Shown here: piece by piece, positions 1-5,904 of the stretch
Numbering within the stretch: the first letter of the stretch is position 1
How the letters are laid out: every line of letters begins with the position of its first letter
Source: Candidatus Subteraquimicrobium carltonvillense
GTDB taxonomy: Bacteria > Actinomycetota > Aquicultoria > Subteraquimicrobiales > Subteraquimicrobiaceae
DNA: 10,660 nucleotides
Reading direction: 5' to 3'
Assembly (NCBI GenBank): GCA_002339355.1
Contig: DDKQ01000056.1
Location: 1 to 10,660, forward strand
Notes under the pieces: generated by a model
What the model saw: the letters and a program-made list of their open reading frames with translations, nothing else
Database searches by the model: none
What the model was told of the DNA's origin: nothing
Position numbers and translations under genes: made by a program

Positions 1-61
1 GAGCTCTAAAAGGGATCTTAGGGATTTCCGTCGAATAAAAGAAAAAATGGAGGTGTATTGG

Positions 62-163
62 ATGATTATAGAATCGGCGCAGACACTTTGGGCTCTTTGT
101 TTATTCGTGATAGTGATCCTAGCCATTGTGCTGGGGGTAATAGCTTACCGCTCCATTAAATAA
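62..163 (+). CDS. Small single-pass membrane protein, or C-terminal end of a truncated gene
   Basis: An ATG at 62 opens a 33-codon frame ending in TAA at 161-163. A GGAGGTG Shine-Dalgarno lies at 49-55, six bases before the ATG, which supports initiation there. The product starts MIIESAQTLW, continues as one hydrophobic segment (about residues 9-28, rich in Leu, Val, Ile) and ends in the basic tail YRSIK, as expected of a bitopic membrane protein with a cytoplasmic C-terminus. The same frame is open back to base 2 with no stop, and a second ATG lies at 47. The segment could therefore instead be the tail anchor of a larger protein whose start is left of the window. I recognise no family. It converges on the pyrophosphohydrolase gene. 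Confidence 0.4.
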   Translation: MIIESAQTLWALCLFVIVILAIVLGVIAYRSIK

Positions 164-186
164 ACTTATGCCCTAGACATAGTTCC

Positions 187-203
187 AAAAAGTAAGGCTT
201 TTT
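187..203. terminator. AT-rich hairpin between convergent genes, weak terminator candidate
   Basis: AAAAAG (187-192), loop TAAGG, CTTTTT (198-203) form a six-pair hairpin ending in a T run on the plus strand and preceded by A's. It lies 23 bases after the small plus-strand ORF and just beyond the stop of the minus-strand pyrophosphohydrolase gene, the right place for a shared terminator. The stem has only one G-C pair, so it would be weak. Confidence 0.25.
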
Positions 204-231
204 AAACCCCAAATTCGAAAATCTAAATCCT
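203..231 (+). repeat. Dispersed 29-bp AT-rich repeat, copy 1
   Basis: This stretch (core AAATTCGAAA, ending CTAAATCCT) matches 8637-8665 at 26 of 29 positions in the same orientation, about 8.4 kb away. It lies in the spacer between convergent genes, and its last base is the first base of the stop codon region of the pyrophosphohydrolase gene (231-233). Function unknown; it resembles the low-complexity spacer repeats of the 8634-8704 array. Confidence 0.55.
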
Positions 232-521
232 CAAAATTCCCTGCATGTGCAAGGTTTTTGCCCACACTTTGGGCACCCCTTGTCATATTTACTCACTGCC
301 ATCTCCTCTAAGTTGATATCGCATAGAGAAGCCAAACTAACCAGCCAGGCGAGTACATCGGCGAATTCTTCCTTGAGTTTTGTGGTATCCCCCAATCTTA
401 AAGCCCGAGCCAGCTCCCCGACTTCTTCGGTAAACCACACAAAGGTTCCATCAATCCCCCTGCGATTGTCCTTTTCAAAATAAATCTCCCTTATAAGGTC
501 TTGAAACTCGTAAATTCTCAC
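231..521 (-). CDS. MazG-like nucleotide pyrophosphohydrolase with C-terminal Cys cluster
   Basis: This 96-residue protein carries the MazG-family metal-binding signature: EEVGE (residues 32-36) followed by EFAD (52-55), the EExxE...ExxD pattern that binds Mg in all-alpha NTP pyrophosphatases. Such enzymes cleave (d)NTPs to NMP and pyrophosphate and often clear damaged nucleotides; the substrate here cannot be read from sequence. The C-terminus has CPKCGQKPCTC (83-93), a CxxC...CxC cluster that may bind zinc. The length is that of a single-domain family member. The start is GTG at 519-521, preceded by a near-perfect AAGGAGGT site about five bases upstream. It lies 30 bases after the DUF5667 gene on the same strand and is probably the last gene of the sigma-factor operon. 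The family call is firm; the biological role is not. Confidence 0.85.
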   Translation of the reverse strand: MRIYEFQDLIREIYFEKDNRRGIDGTFVWFTEEVGELARALRLGDTTKLKEEFADVLAWLVSLASLCDINLEEMAVSKYDKGCPKCGQKPCTCREF

Positions 522-551
522 TTCTACCTCCTTATGCTCCGCTAAGCAGCT

Positions 552-1439
552 TTATTCTTTACTTCCACGAATTTTGTTTGTGCTTGTCCCTTGATCTTGA
601 GGACTGATGGATTTATCAGGAACCTTTGGAACCTTCGGGATCTTTGGTTTCGGAGGTGTAATGATTCTCCCCTTCTTAAGAGCACTCTCCGCCTGTTCGT
701 GACCCTTTCGGCTGACTTCAATGGCTCTCTGTATTGCACCTTTTGCTGGATCGGGTACTTTGGTCCACACGGTTTGGAGAACCTGCTGCTGGTGCTCGGT
801 CAATTCTAATATCTGGTATAAAATTTCCCTTTTTCGGTCATCGGGGATGGTCTCCACCATGACCTGCACCTTTTCAACCTCATCATTCATTTCAGATAAT
901 GCGGTGTTAAGACCCTCTCCTTTATCTCCAGCAACTAACAGCATTATCTCATTGAGCCTATTTTCCGCGAATTTTAGGTGCAGCTGGGCTTTGCTATAAT
1001 CGTCAAAGGCAAAGACCAGTTGAACTCGTTCCATGGCTATCTTCAAGGGATAAAGTGGGCTGTCCGGTAAACTCCGGGCAGAAGCTGCAACCGCTCCACT
1101 TCCCACCAAGATAACAATGAGAATAACCGCGGTTACTCTCATCAGTATATCCCTGACACTGGTGACTCTCTCGACAAAAGCCATCCGGCTTCGCCCTCTA
1201 GTTTCAGCAGTTTTGAGTAACCGCTGACGAGCTGTGATTTTAAACGTTGAGGAGGGTGTGGGTAAGGGGACGGCTCTTACAAAAGCAGCTGTACGGAGTA
1301 GGGGTTCGAGCTCTTCCTTAAACTCAGGATAACGAGCCAAACATCCCTCCATATTTTCCTTTCCACTTAGGAGAAGTTCTATGCACTGATCTAAAATCTC
1401 CGTCAATATCATGGTTTTATTCTTGTTCTCGTTCATCAT
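552..1439 (-). CDS. DUF5667-type membrane protein, probable regulator (anti-sigma) of the adjacent ECF sigma factor
   Basis: A 295-residue protein in three parts. Residues 10-52 are a helical cytoplasmic segment with the pattern CLARYPEFKEELEPLL. One membrane segment lies at about 102-121 (VTAVILIVILVG...). The exported part opens with SLPDSPLYPLKIAMERVQL (123-141), the hallmark start of DUF5667, and continues as amphipathic helices to about 235. The tail, from about 255, is rich in Pro and Lys (PPKPKIPKVPKVP) and looks disordered or wall-spanning. The start ATG (1437-1439) overlaps the end of the sigma gene by 23 bases and has an AAGGGAG site, so the two are likely translationally coupled. 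Membrane proteins encoded right behind ECF sigma factors are commonly their anti-sigma factors; that role is inferred here from position and topology. No zinc-binding HxxxCxxC motif of the classical anti-sigma domain is present. Confidence 0.75.
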   Translation of the reverse strand: MMNENKNKTMILTEILDQCIELLLSGKENMEGCLARYPEFKEELEPLLRTAAFVRAVPLPTPSSTFKITARQRLLKTAETRGRSRMAFVERVTSVRDILMRVTAVILIVILVGSGAVAASARSLPDSPLYPLKIAMERVQLVFAFDDYSKAQLHLKFAENRLNEIMLLVAGDKGEGLNTALSEMNDEVEKVQVMVETIPDDRKREILYQILELTEHQQQVLQTVWTKVPDPAKGAIQRAIEVSRKGHEQAESALKKGRIITPPKPKIPKVPKVPDKSISPQDQGTSTNKIRGSKE

Positions 1440-1995
1440 TGGATTCTCCCTTCAAAATTCGATACAGCGAGCGTAAGGCCCTATGCTGAAGAGCTTTTAT
1501 TGCCCCCTCGGTTTTATTCAATGTTCGGGCTATTTCCGCATTCGAAAGATTCGTGAAGAACTTAAGGACGATTATCTCCTGTTGCTCTTCAGTCAACCTC
1601 GATATGGCAGCATACAATTTTTCATAGGAAAATTTCTTTATCGCTATCTCCTCTGGATCCTCTCGATCAATGGTTTGGATCCGATCACTCACGGGTATCA
1701 TAGTTGACCTCGACCTCGCTCGGTAATAATCGATTATTAAATTGCGAGCTATTTTGAACAACCACGTTGAAAAGGGAACTCCTTTCCAACTAAATTTGTC
1801 GATCGCTTCCAAAACTTTCAGGAAAACTCTTTCCGTGAGATCCTCAGCCTCCGTGGGATCACCCACCTTATAGTAAATGTATCCATAAACGCGATCGAAA
1901 TAGATATCGTATAACATCCCAAAAGCTTCACTATCTCCTACTTTTGCTCGTTCCACAATGTCCTTTAAGTCTTGTGCTGTCTTTAAAGATGTCAT
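1417..1995 (-). CDS. ECF-family RNA polymerase sigma factor
   Basis: This 192-residue protein has the two conserved sigma-70 domains of the extracytoplasmic-function class and lacks regions 1 and 3. Region 2 spans about residues 22-92: DSEAFGMLYDIYFDRVYGY, then the acidic DPTEAEDLTERVF, then FSTWLFKIARNLIIDYYR, which contacts the -10 element. Region 4 spans about 124-182: LYAAISRLTEEQQEIIVLKFF, then SNAEIARTLNKTEGAIKALQ, a helix-turn-helix for the -35 element. ATG at 1993-1995 is preceded by GGAGG (minus strand, 2001-2005) at good spacing. It is the first gene of the operon with the DUF5667 protein, overlapping it by 23 bases. The partner suggests control by an envelope or developmental signal; the regulon cannot be told from this window. 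Confidence 0.92.
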   Translation of the reverse strand: MTSLKTAQDLKDIVERAKVGDSEAFGMLYDIYFDRVYGYIYYKVGDPTEAEDLTERVFLKVLEAIDKFSWKGVPFSTWLFKIARNLIIDYYRARSRSTMIPVSDRIQTIDREDPEEIAIKKFSYEKLYAAISRLTEEQQEIIVLKFFTNLSNAEIARTLNKTEGAIKALQHRALRSLYRILKGESNDEREQE

Positions 1996-2004
1996 TAATT
2001 CCTC

Positions 2005-2018
2005 CGTTTGTATAAACG
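2005..2018 (-). promoter_or_regulatory. Small inverted repeat abutting the sigma-factor ribosome binding site
   Basis: CGTTT (2005-2009), GTAT, AAACG (2014-2018) is a perfect 5-4-5 inverted repeat, touching the GGAGG of the sigma gene. It could be an operator or a hairpin affecting translation, or chance. The rest of the 117-base leader (1996-2112) is AT-rich and shows no convincing -35/-10 pair. Confidence 0.2.
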
Positions 2019-2112
2019 TGAAAAGAATTTGAAAGATACTCTCCTAGAAGAACTCTTTTATTTATTTATGGAATCACCGAGATTTCCCTCCAAATAAATG
2101 GAATTTAATACC

Positions 2113-2757
2113 CTAATGCTCGCTCTCAGAAGAAAGCTCAGCAATGATGATGAGCCTCTGTCTAGCACTATGGGGGGGATGACAGGCTGTTAAAGTTAAT
2201 CTGGCATCTTCAGTGGGTTTGATCGCGCTTACATCCGTGGGTTTAACTATCTTCTTCGCAACAACTGTGTATCTCCAAGGAGATTCGCGAGATGGTGTAT
2301 AAATTAAAATTTCATCGTCTAACTCCAGCTCGTTGAGTCGTCTAAAGGGTGCACCGTAGGTTACTCGGTGTCCAGATATAACACAGTTTCCCTTCTCACC
2401 AGGGAGAGCGCTACCTTTTAGGTGACCGGGTCCCTTCTTAAGAGTCTCTCGAGTTGTGCCCTCAACCACGATGACATCCAACTCCATCTTGGGAATAACT
2501 AACCTGGCAAATGTGGATACCTCAATGCGTCTTTTATCAGCTGGCTCTGAGGGACCTTGAGTCTTCTCCTCTTTCTCATTCTCCGAAAGAGGAGGAATCA
2601 TTGAAGGTAGAGAGTCCTTGAATCGACTTTCCCACTTTTGAATGAGCTTCCGCTGTTCAAGACCGGCATAGATGTCAGTGAATATCAGATACATGAGCAT
2701 CAGAACGCCAATGACGATGAATAATTTTCCAATGGGTTTTAAAATGTTTATTTTCAT
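2113..2757 (-). CDS. Sortase, class E-like (cell-wall protein anchoring transpeptidase)
   Basis: A sortase cleaves exported proteins at an LPxTG-like motif and joins them to the wall or to another protein. Numbered from the ATG at 2755-2757 (214 residues), the single membrane anchor lies at about 9-26, then a polar linker rich in Glu, Lys and Pro (about 46-78), then the sortase barrel. The catalytic residues are visible: His130 in VISGHR, Cys192 in TLTACHPPHS, Arg201 in RQRLII. The TLTAC/RL context fits class E best, although most members read TLTTC. The frame stays open to an ATG at 2829 (238 residues). I prefer 2757 because the extra 24 codons lack a Shine-Dalgarno, lie in AT-rich sequence with a promoter-like -10 box, and would put a second hydrophobic stretch before the anchor. 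AAGAAGGAA precedes 2757 but is unusually close. The neighbouring LPPTG surface protein is the obvious substrate candidate. Confidence 0.88.
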   Translation of the reverse strand: MKINILKPIGKLFIVIGVLMLMYLIFTDIYAGLEQRKLIQKWESRFKDSLPSMIPPLSENEKEEKTQGPSEPADKRRIEVSTFARLVIPKMELDVIVVEGTTRETLKKGPGHLKGSALPGEKGNCVISGHRVTYGAPFRRLNELELDDEILIYTPSRESPWRYTVVAKKIVKPTDVSAIKPTEDARLTLTACHPPHSARQRLIIIAELSSESEH

Positions 2758-2813
2758 TTCCTTCTTTAAAATTAAGGAAAGCGAACAGGCAATCCTATGA
2801 TACCAGAATAAAT

Positions 2814-2842
2814 ATAATACTTTATGCATGAGTCATAAATCC
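2814..2842 (-). promoter_or_regulatory. Possible sortase promoter
   Basis: On the minus strand TATTAT (2814-2819) matches five of six bases of a -10 box. A 17-base spacer leads to GGATTT (2837-2842), a poor -35. It overlaps the extra codons of the longer sortase frame and would give a leader of about 50 bases for the start at 2757. Confidence 0.25.
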
Positions 2843-2856
2843 CGAATATTTTTCTG

Positions 2857-3100
2857 AAGGGGGTGGGCTAAGGAGGCGACTCTGAGCACGCCGTTAAGCC
2901 CCGACTCGTCGGGGAAGAGCTGCAGCAAATTGACTTGAGCCGTGCGGATGTCGATTTCGCACTCTGAGAGCGAGCGGAGTAGGCGCGCGCAAGCGGAAGC
3001 CTCCAGTCCACCCCTCTTTAGATAACGCATAATGGTAATAAGAATTATCCTGGAAGGCGCTCTGCGAGTAGGCTCGCAACAGCTAGCGCCTGTAAGGATG
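2857..3100. other. GC-rich block with nested inverted repeats, unknown element or structured RNA
   Basis: This roughly 240-base block is visibly richer in G and C than the AT-rich flanks. It holds a perfect hairpin at 2899-2914 (CCCCGAC, TC, GTCGGGG), enclosed by GCACG (2886-2890) pairing with CGTGC (2941-2945). It also holds a two-tier stem at 3055-3091: outer arms AGGCGCT and AGCGCCT, inner arms TGCGAG (3063-3068) and CTCGCA (3073-3078) with a TAGG loop. GACTCTGAG near 2879 and CACTCTGAG near 2960 are related direct copies. Minus-strand frames of 65 and 61 codons cross it, but neither has a ribosome site or recognisable domain. It lies between the terminator of the surface-protein gene and the sortase gene. 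It could be a dispersed repeat, a small mobile-element remnant or a non-coding RNA; I cannot decide. Confidence 0.5.
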
Positions 3101-3151
3101 GCTCTTAGAGATCACTCTATTTATGTCTAACCGGCACAATACTTTTTAAAT

Positions 3152-3193
3152 GGAAAAGCGGGTGATCCTTCATCAGAAATCACCCGCTTTTCC
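3152..3193. terminator. Strong bidirectional rho-independent terminator
   Basis: Perfect 15-bp arms, GGAAAAGCGGGTGAT (3152-3166) and ATCACCCGCTTTTCC (3179-3193), flank a 12-base loop. In either direction the GC-rich stem GCGGGTGAT is preceded by AAAA and followed by TTTT, so it can stop transcription from both sides. It lies 17 bases after the stop of the DUF11 surface-protein gene, making that gene's transcription separate from the downstream sortase. Confidence 0.88.
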
Positions 3194-3209
3194 CCGAGAT
3201 TCTAATTTA

Positions 3210-5537
3210 TTAGTTTTTGAATATTCTTTGGGGACCGCCAAACTGCAGAACGACACCAACAATTACTAGGAATATTGCCACAGCTAAATAGTATAATAAC
3301 TCAAACCCAGTGGGAGGAAGCTCAGGTGGATAAGGTAATACCTCAGGTACAGCTTCTGGATATGGTAGAACCGCTGGAACTACTTCTGCAACGGATATTT
3401 CGACTGATGCCTCCCTAGGTTCTGGGATCTCGTGACATCTAATTACCGCGATATTTTCAATGACTCCAAAGGCGGTATTGTCAACGGTGACTTGGAAAGT
3501 GAGGGTTTCACTGCTACCAGGGGTCAGAGTACCTATATTCCACGTAATTGTACGCGTACTGGGGTCATAGACGCCACCATGGCTCGCACTCCCATCCACA
3601 TAAGTCAAGCCCCCTGGAATTTGATCGGATATTACTACACCCGTGAGATCAGCATTGCCCGTATTCTTGTAAGTAATCGTAAAGGTAAGAGTCTCTCCCC
3701 ATGAAACGGTTAATTTACTAGCCTGCTTTGTGATAGTGAGTTTGTAGGTTACCGGAGTTATTATTACCACGGGAATACCAACCGACCAACCCGTCATGGT
3801 AGAAATGGTTCTTCCCAAAGGATCGGTACCGGTTGCCGTTGCCGTGTTCACCAAAGGGTCTGAAGCACCCTCTGGAATAGTGTAATTAGCCGTGAAGGTC
3901 TTCTCCTCACCCACGGCGAGGCTTTCCCCGGTGACTATGGTTCCCAACCTGTCGTCGACTACGGAGACATTTGTCAAGGGGCAGTCCCCGGTGTTTTTAA
4001 CGGTATAGGTGTAGGTTATGGTATCACCCACGTGTGCTGAGCTTGGACCGGATTTGATTAGCGAGATCCCCGGATGCAAGATATCAACCAAGTGGGAATC
4101 GGTGTCCGAGATTGTAAGACCGAGCACATCTTCACCCGTTGCGGTGACGGTGTTGGTGATATCACTTGAGGGCGCGGGAATGGTATAATCCCTTGCGATC
4201 ACCTGAGAGGCACCTGGGGAAAGGACTCCTGTCCAGATGATCCCCCCGAGAAGGGGATCGGAGACGGTTACAGCAAGATCACAGTCACCGGTGTTTTTAA
4301 CGGTTATGATGTAGATTATCCTGTCACCCTCGTGGGCGTAGAGTGAACCAGATTTGGTCACCTCAATTCCTGGGTGCAATACGTCAACGGTCCACGAGAC
4401 GGTATCCGTCACCAAAAGACCTAGGGCATCGGTGCCAGAGGCCGTTGCCGTGTTGGTGATATCACCTGAGGGCGCGGGAATGGTATAGGTTGCGGTGAAT
4501 ATCCAGGTCTCCCCGGGGTCGAGTTTTCCATCCCCATTGGTGTCCCCGGATACATAGCTGGCCACTCCGGCTCTATCGTCCAAAACGGATACCCCACTTA
4601 GGGGAGTATCTCCGGGGTTGGTCACGGTATAGGTGTAGGTTATGGTATCACCCACGTGTGCTGAATCCGGTCCAGCCTTGGTGATTGCAATTCCCGGATG
4701 GAGAATGTTAACCGAGTGTGAATCGGTACCAGAGACCGTAAGACCAAGTTCATCTTCACCGGTTGCCGTTGCCGTGTTCACCAAAGGGTCTGAAGCACCC
4801 TCTGGAATTGTATAATCTTGGCTGAAGGTCACCTGTCCACCTTTCGGAAGATGACCGATATAATGCTCCCAGCTTGCACCGAATAATGGGTCAGTAACTT
4901 TAACATCATATAAATCACAACAACCAATATTTTCAACGGTGAAATTGTAAGTTATGATGTCTCCCTCATGTGCACAGTCTGGACCACTCTTGGTGATCTT
5001 GATAGCTGGAGCAATTACAGTTGTGTCTTCCTCCGCCTCTGCAACTATTGCGCAGCAATAATGGGTAGATCTAGCCCTCACATGATTGGTCCAGGTACCA
5101 CAGTCAATGCCCCTAGCGTCAAAAGTAATTGTAATCGGTGAGGGTTCGCAACCGTCACAATCCATGCCATCATGTACATCGTTACAAGGACCATCGAGAA
5201 AATCAGAGGGGTGGCAACCACAGCAGTCCATATCAAGATGCCATATAATAGTTGTCGTCCCATCGGGATTAGAAGTTACACTATCTGGAGAAAGATTGGC
5301 ATTGCCCGCGTAGCTTAAACCGTGAGGCAAAGTATCGATGACTTCTATACCTTCGCAACAACACATGCCGGCAGATACTTCAATTGTATATGTAGTAGTC
5401 TCCCCAACATGTATTTGATCAGGGTGATCACTTTTCGAGATCGTTAATCTATGCGTGCACGCAAATACTGGACTAGCTGCTATTAAAAGCAAAATCACTG
5501 CAAATATGATCGTGAAAATAATTGTTGATTTTCTCAC
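3210..5537 (-). CDS. Exported DUF11-repeat surface protein with LPPTG sorting signal
   Basis: A 775-residue exported protein, probably wall-anchored. Residues 1-26 are a signal peptide (basic start, long hydrophobic core, SPVFA before Cys27). Residues 27-175 are a Cys-rich head with 13 cysteines, including CCC (59-61) and CCGC (105-108). Four related beta-sandwich repeats follow (about 178-281, 282-387, 388-487, 488-595), each with phrases like GDTITYTYTV and NTATATG. A classical DUF11 domain spans about 597-715 (VSWGETLTFTITYKNTGN...IPGGLTYV). A Pro/Glu/Val stalk (719-739), LPPTG (740-744), a membrane segment and a short tail complete it. Repeat 2 carries an EF-hand-like loop at 332-343. The start is GTG at 5535-5537 with GGAGGTG about nine bases upstream; no alternative start is as good. 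It likely acts as an extended surface stalk or adhesin; ligand unknown. The nearby sortase supports the anchoring call. Confidence 0.9.
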   Translation of the reverse strand: MRKSTIIFTIIFAVILLLIAASPVFACTHRLTISKSDHPDQIHVGETTTYTIEVSAGMCCCEGIEVIDTLPHGLSYAGNANLSPDSVTSNPDGTTTIIWHLDMDCCGCHPSDFLDGPCNDVHDGMDCDGCEPSPITITFDARGIDCGTWTNHVRARSTHYCCAIVAEAEEDTTVIAPAIKITKSGPDCAHEGDIITYNFTVENIGCCDLYDVKVTDPLFGASWEHYIGHLPKGGQVTFSQDYTIPEGASDPLVNTATATGEDELGLTVSGTDSHSVNILHPGIAITKAGPDSAHVGDTITYTYTVTNPGDTPLSGVSVLDDRAGVASYVSGDTNGDGKLDPGETWIFTATYTIPAPSGDITNTATASGTDALGLLVTDTVSWTVDVLHPGIEVTKSGSLYAHEGDRIIYIITVKNTGDCDLAVTVSDPLLGGIIWTGVLSPGASQVIARDYTIPAPSSDITNTVTATGEDVLGLTISDTDSHLVDILHPGISLIKSGPSSAHVGDTITYTYTVKNTGDCPLTNVSVVDDRLGTIVTGESLAVGEEKTFTANYTIPEGASDPLVNTATATGTDPLGRTISTMTGWSVGIPVVIITPVTYKLTITKQASKLTVSWGETLTFTITYKNTGNADLTGVVISDQIPGGLTYVDGSASHGGVYDPSTRTITWNIGTLTPGSSETLTFQVTVDNTAFGVIENIAVIRCHEIPEPREASVEISVAEVVPAVLPYPEAVPEVLPYPPELPPTGFELLYYLAVAIFLVIVGVVLQFGGPQRIFKN
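3213..3320 (-). other. C-terminal cell-wall sorting signal (LPPTG, membrane helix, short charged tail)
   Basis: The last 36 codons encode LPPTG, a hydrophobic stretch (FELLYYLAVAIFLVIVGVVL) and a short tail containing Arg and Lys (GGPQRIFKN). This is the three-part sortase signal: cleavage would fall between Thr743 and Gly744. The tail is less basic than in many LPxTG proteins. Confidence 0.85.
3753..5006 (-). repeat. Tandem intragenic repeats of the DUF11 surface protein
   Basis: Four consecutive domains of about 100 codons each repeat at the DNA level as well as the protein level. A 51-base tract at 3828-3878 is identical to 4758-4808 (domains 4 and 1), and a 41-base tract at 4000-4040 is identical to 4624-4664 (domains 4 and 2). 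A further tract around 4150-4188 is nearly identical to one around 4452-4488. Such long identity between otherwise divergent domains suggests recent duplication or gene conversion, and the tracts could recombine to change domain number. Confidence 0.85.
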
Positions 5538-5606
5538 CCCACTTCACCTCCTCTCCATCCCATATTCAAGAAAAATAATAATGTGCATACTTACATATAA
5601 ATAACA

Positions 5607-5627
5607 AGGAGGGATTTACACCCTCCT
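5607..5627 (-). terminator. Hairpin at the end of the small broken gene, upstream of the surface-protein gene
   Basis: On the minus strand AGGAGGG (7 bp), loop TGTAAAT, CCCTCCT, then TGTTATTTAT form a stable stem followed by a moderately T-rich run. It overlaps the end of the small broken frame and lies 70 bases before the GTG of the surface-protein gene. It may end transcription of the small gene or act as an attenuator in the leader of the surface-protein gene. Confidence 0.5.
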
Positions 5628-5778
5628 AACTTTAGATCCATATCTATTTGAAAGCTCGCTAAGTTTCTTCATAAATTCCATTCCCAGCAACCAGCCAAAT
5701 GCCTGGATCACTGGTGTAGCTCAAAGTAATTTCCTTATTCCTTACGTGGCCATAGATTTTACTTGTACAATTCGACAT
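5616..5778 (-). pseudogene. Small unknown gene with an apparent one-base frameshift
   Basis: From ATG at 5776-5778 a frame encodes 39 residues (beginning MSNCTSKIYGHV, with the segment YTSDPGIWLVAGNGIYEE) and stops at TAG 5659-5661. Removing one A from the AAA near 5664-5666 restores a 53-residue frame that continues LSELSNRYGSKVRRV, with a basic end, to TAA at 5616-5618, inside the terminator-like hairpin. That join of a protein-like sequence to a matching terminator is why I read it as a real gene broken by a mutation, or by a sequencing error. No convincing Shine-Dalgarno precedes the ATG. The frame is open upstream to 5880 and a GTG at 5830-5832 is another possible start. I do not recognise the family. 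Confidence 0.4.
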
Positions 5779-5904
5779 CTTACTAATTTTCCCTGCTAAA
5801 AAGCATAAATTAAGTACAAGCCTTTGTGTCACCCAAATTGCCGTGCATCCTTGAATATGATTTAATGAAATTGGAAGATATTATTATCCACTTAACCTTT
5901 ATGA
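5779..5904. other. Intergenic region between divergent genes
   Basis: This AT-rich stretch should hold the promoter of the plus-strand hxlAB operon. TTGAAT (5851-5856) and TATTAT (5879-5884) look like promoter boxes but are 22 bases apart, too far for a standard sigma-70 site. I see no convincing operator, and no ribosome binding site before the hxlA start. The minus-strand frame of the small broken gene is open through most of it. Confidence 0.3.

Noticed and set aside
2833..3030. 65-codon minus-strand frame in the GC-rich block
   Set aside because: It has no Shine-Dalgarno and no recognisable domain, a second overlapping frame is also open, and inverted repeats run through it; open frames are expected by chance in GC-rich DNA.
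2893..3131. Integron attC-like core sites GTTAAGC (2893-2899) and GTCTAAC (3125-3131)
   Set aside because: The two cores are in the wrong order and too far apart for an attC site on either strand, and no integrase is present.
3432..3704. 90-codon plus-strand frame inside the surface-protein gene
   Set aside because: It lies antisense to the DUF11 domain and is a by-product of its codon use.
5638..5880. Riboswitch (for example cyclic-di-GMP type) upstream of the surface-protein gene
   Set aside because: No conserved aptamer core could be matched, and the stretch is better explained by a small reading frame.
5851..5884. Sigma-70 promoter for hxlAB (TTGAAT and TATTAT)
   Set aside because: The boxes are 22 bases apart, outside the usual 16-18 spacing.
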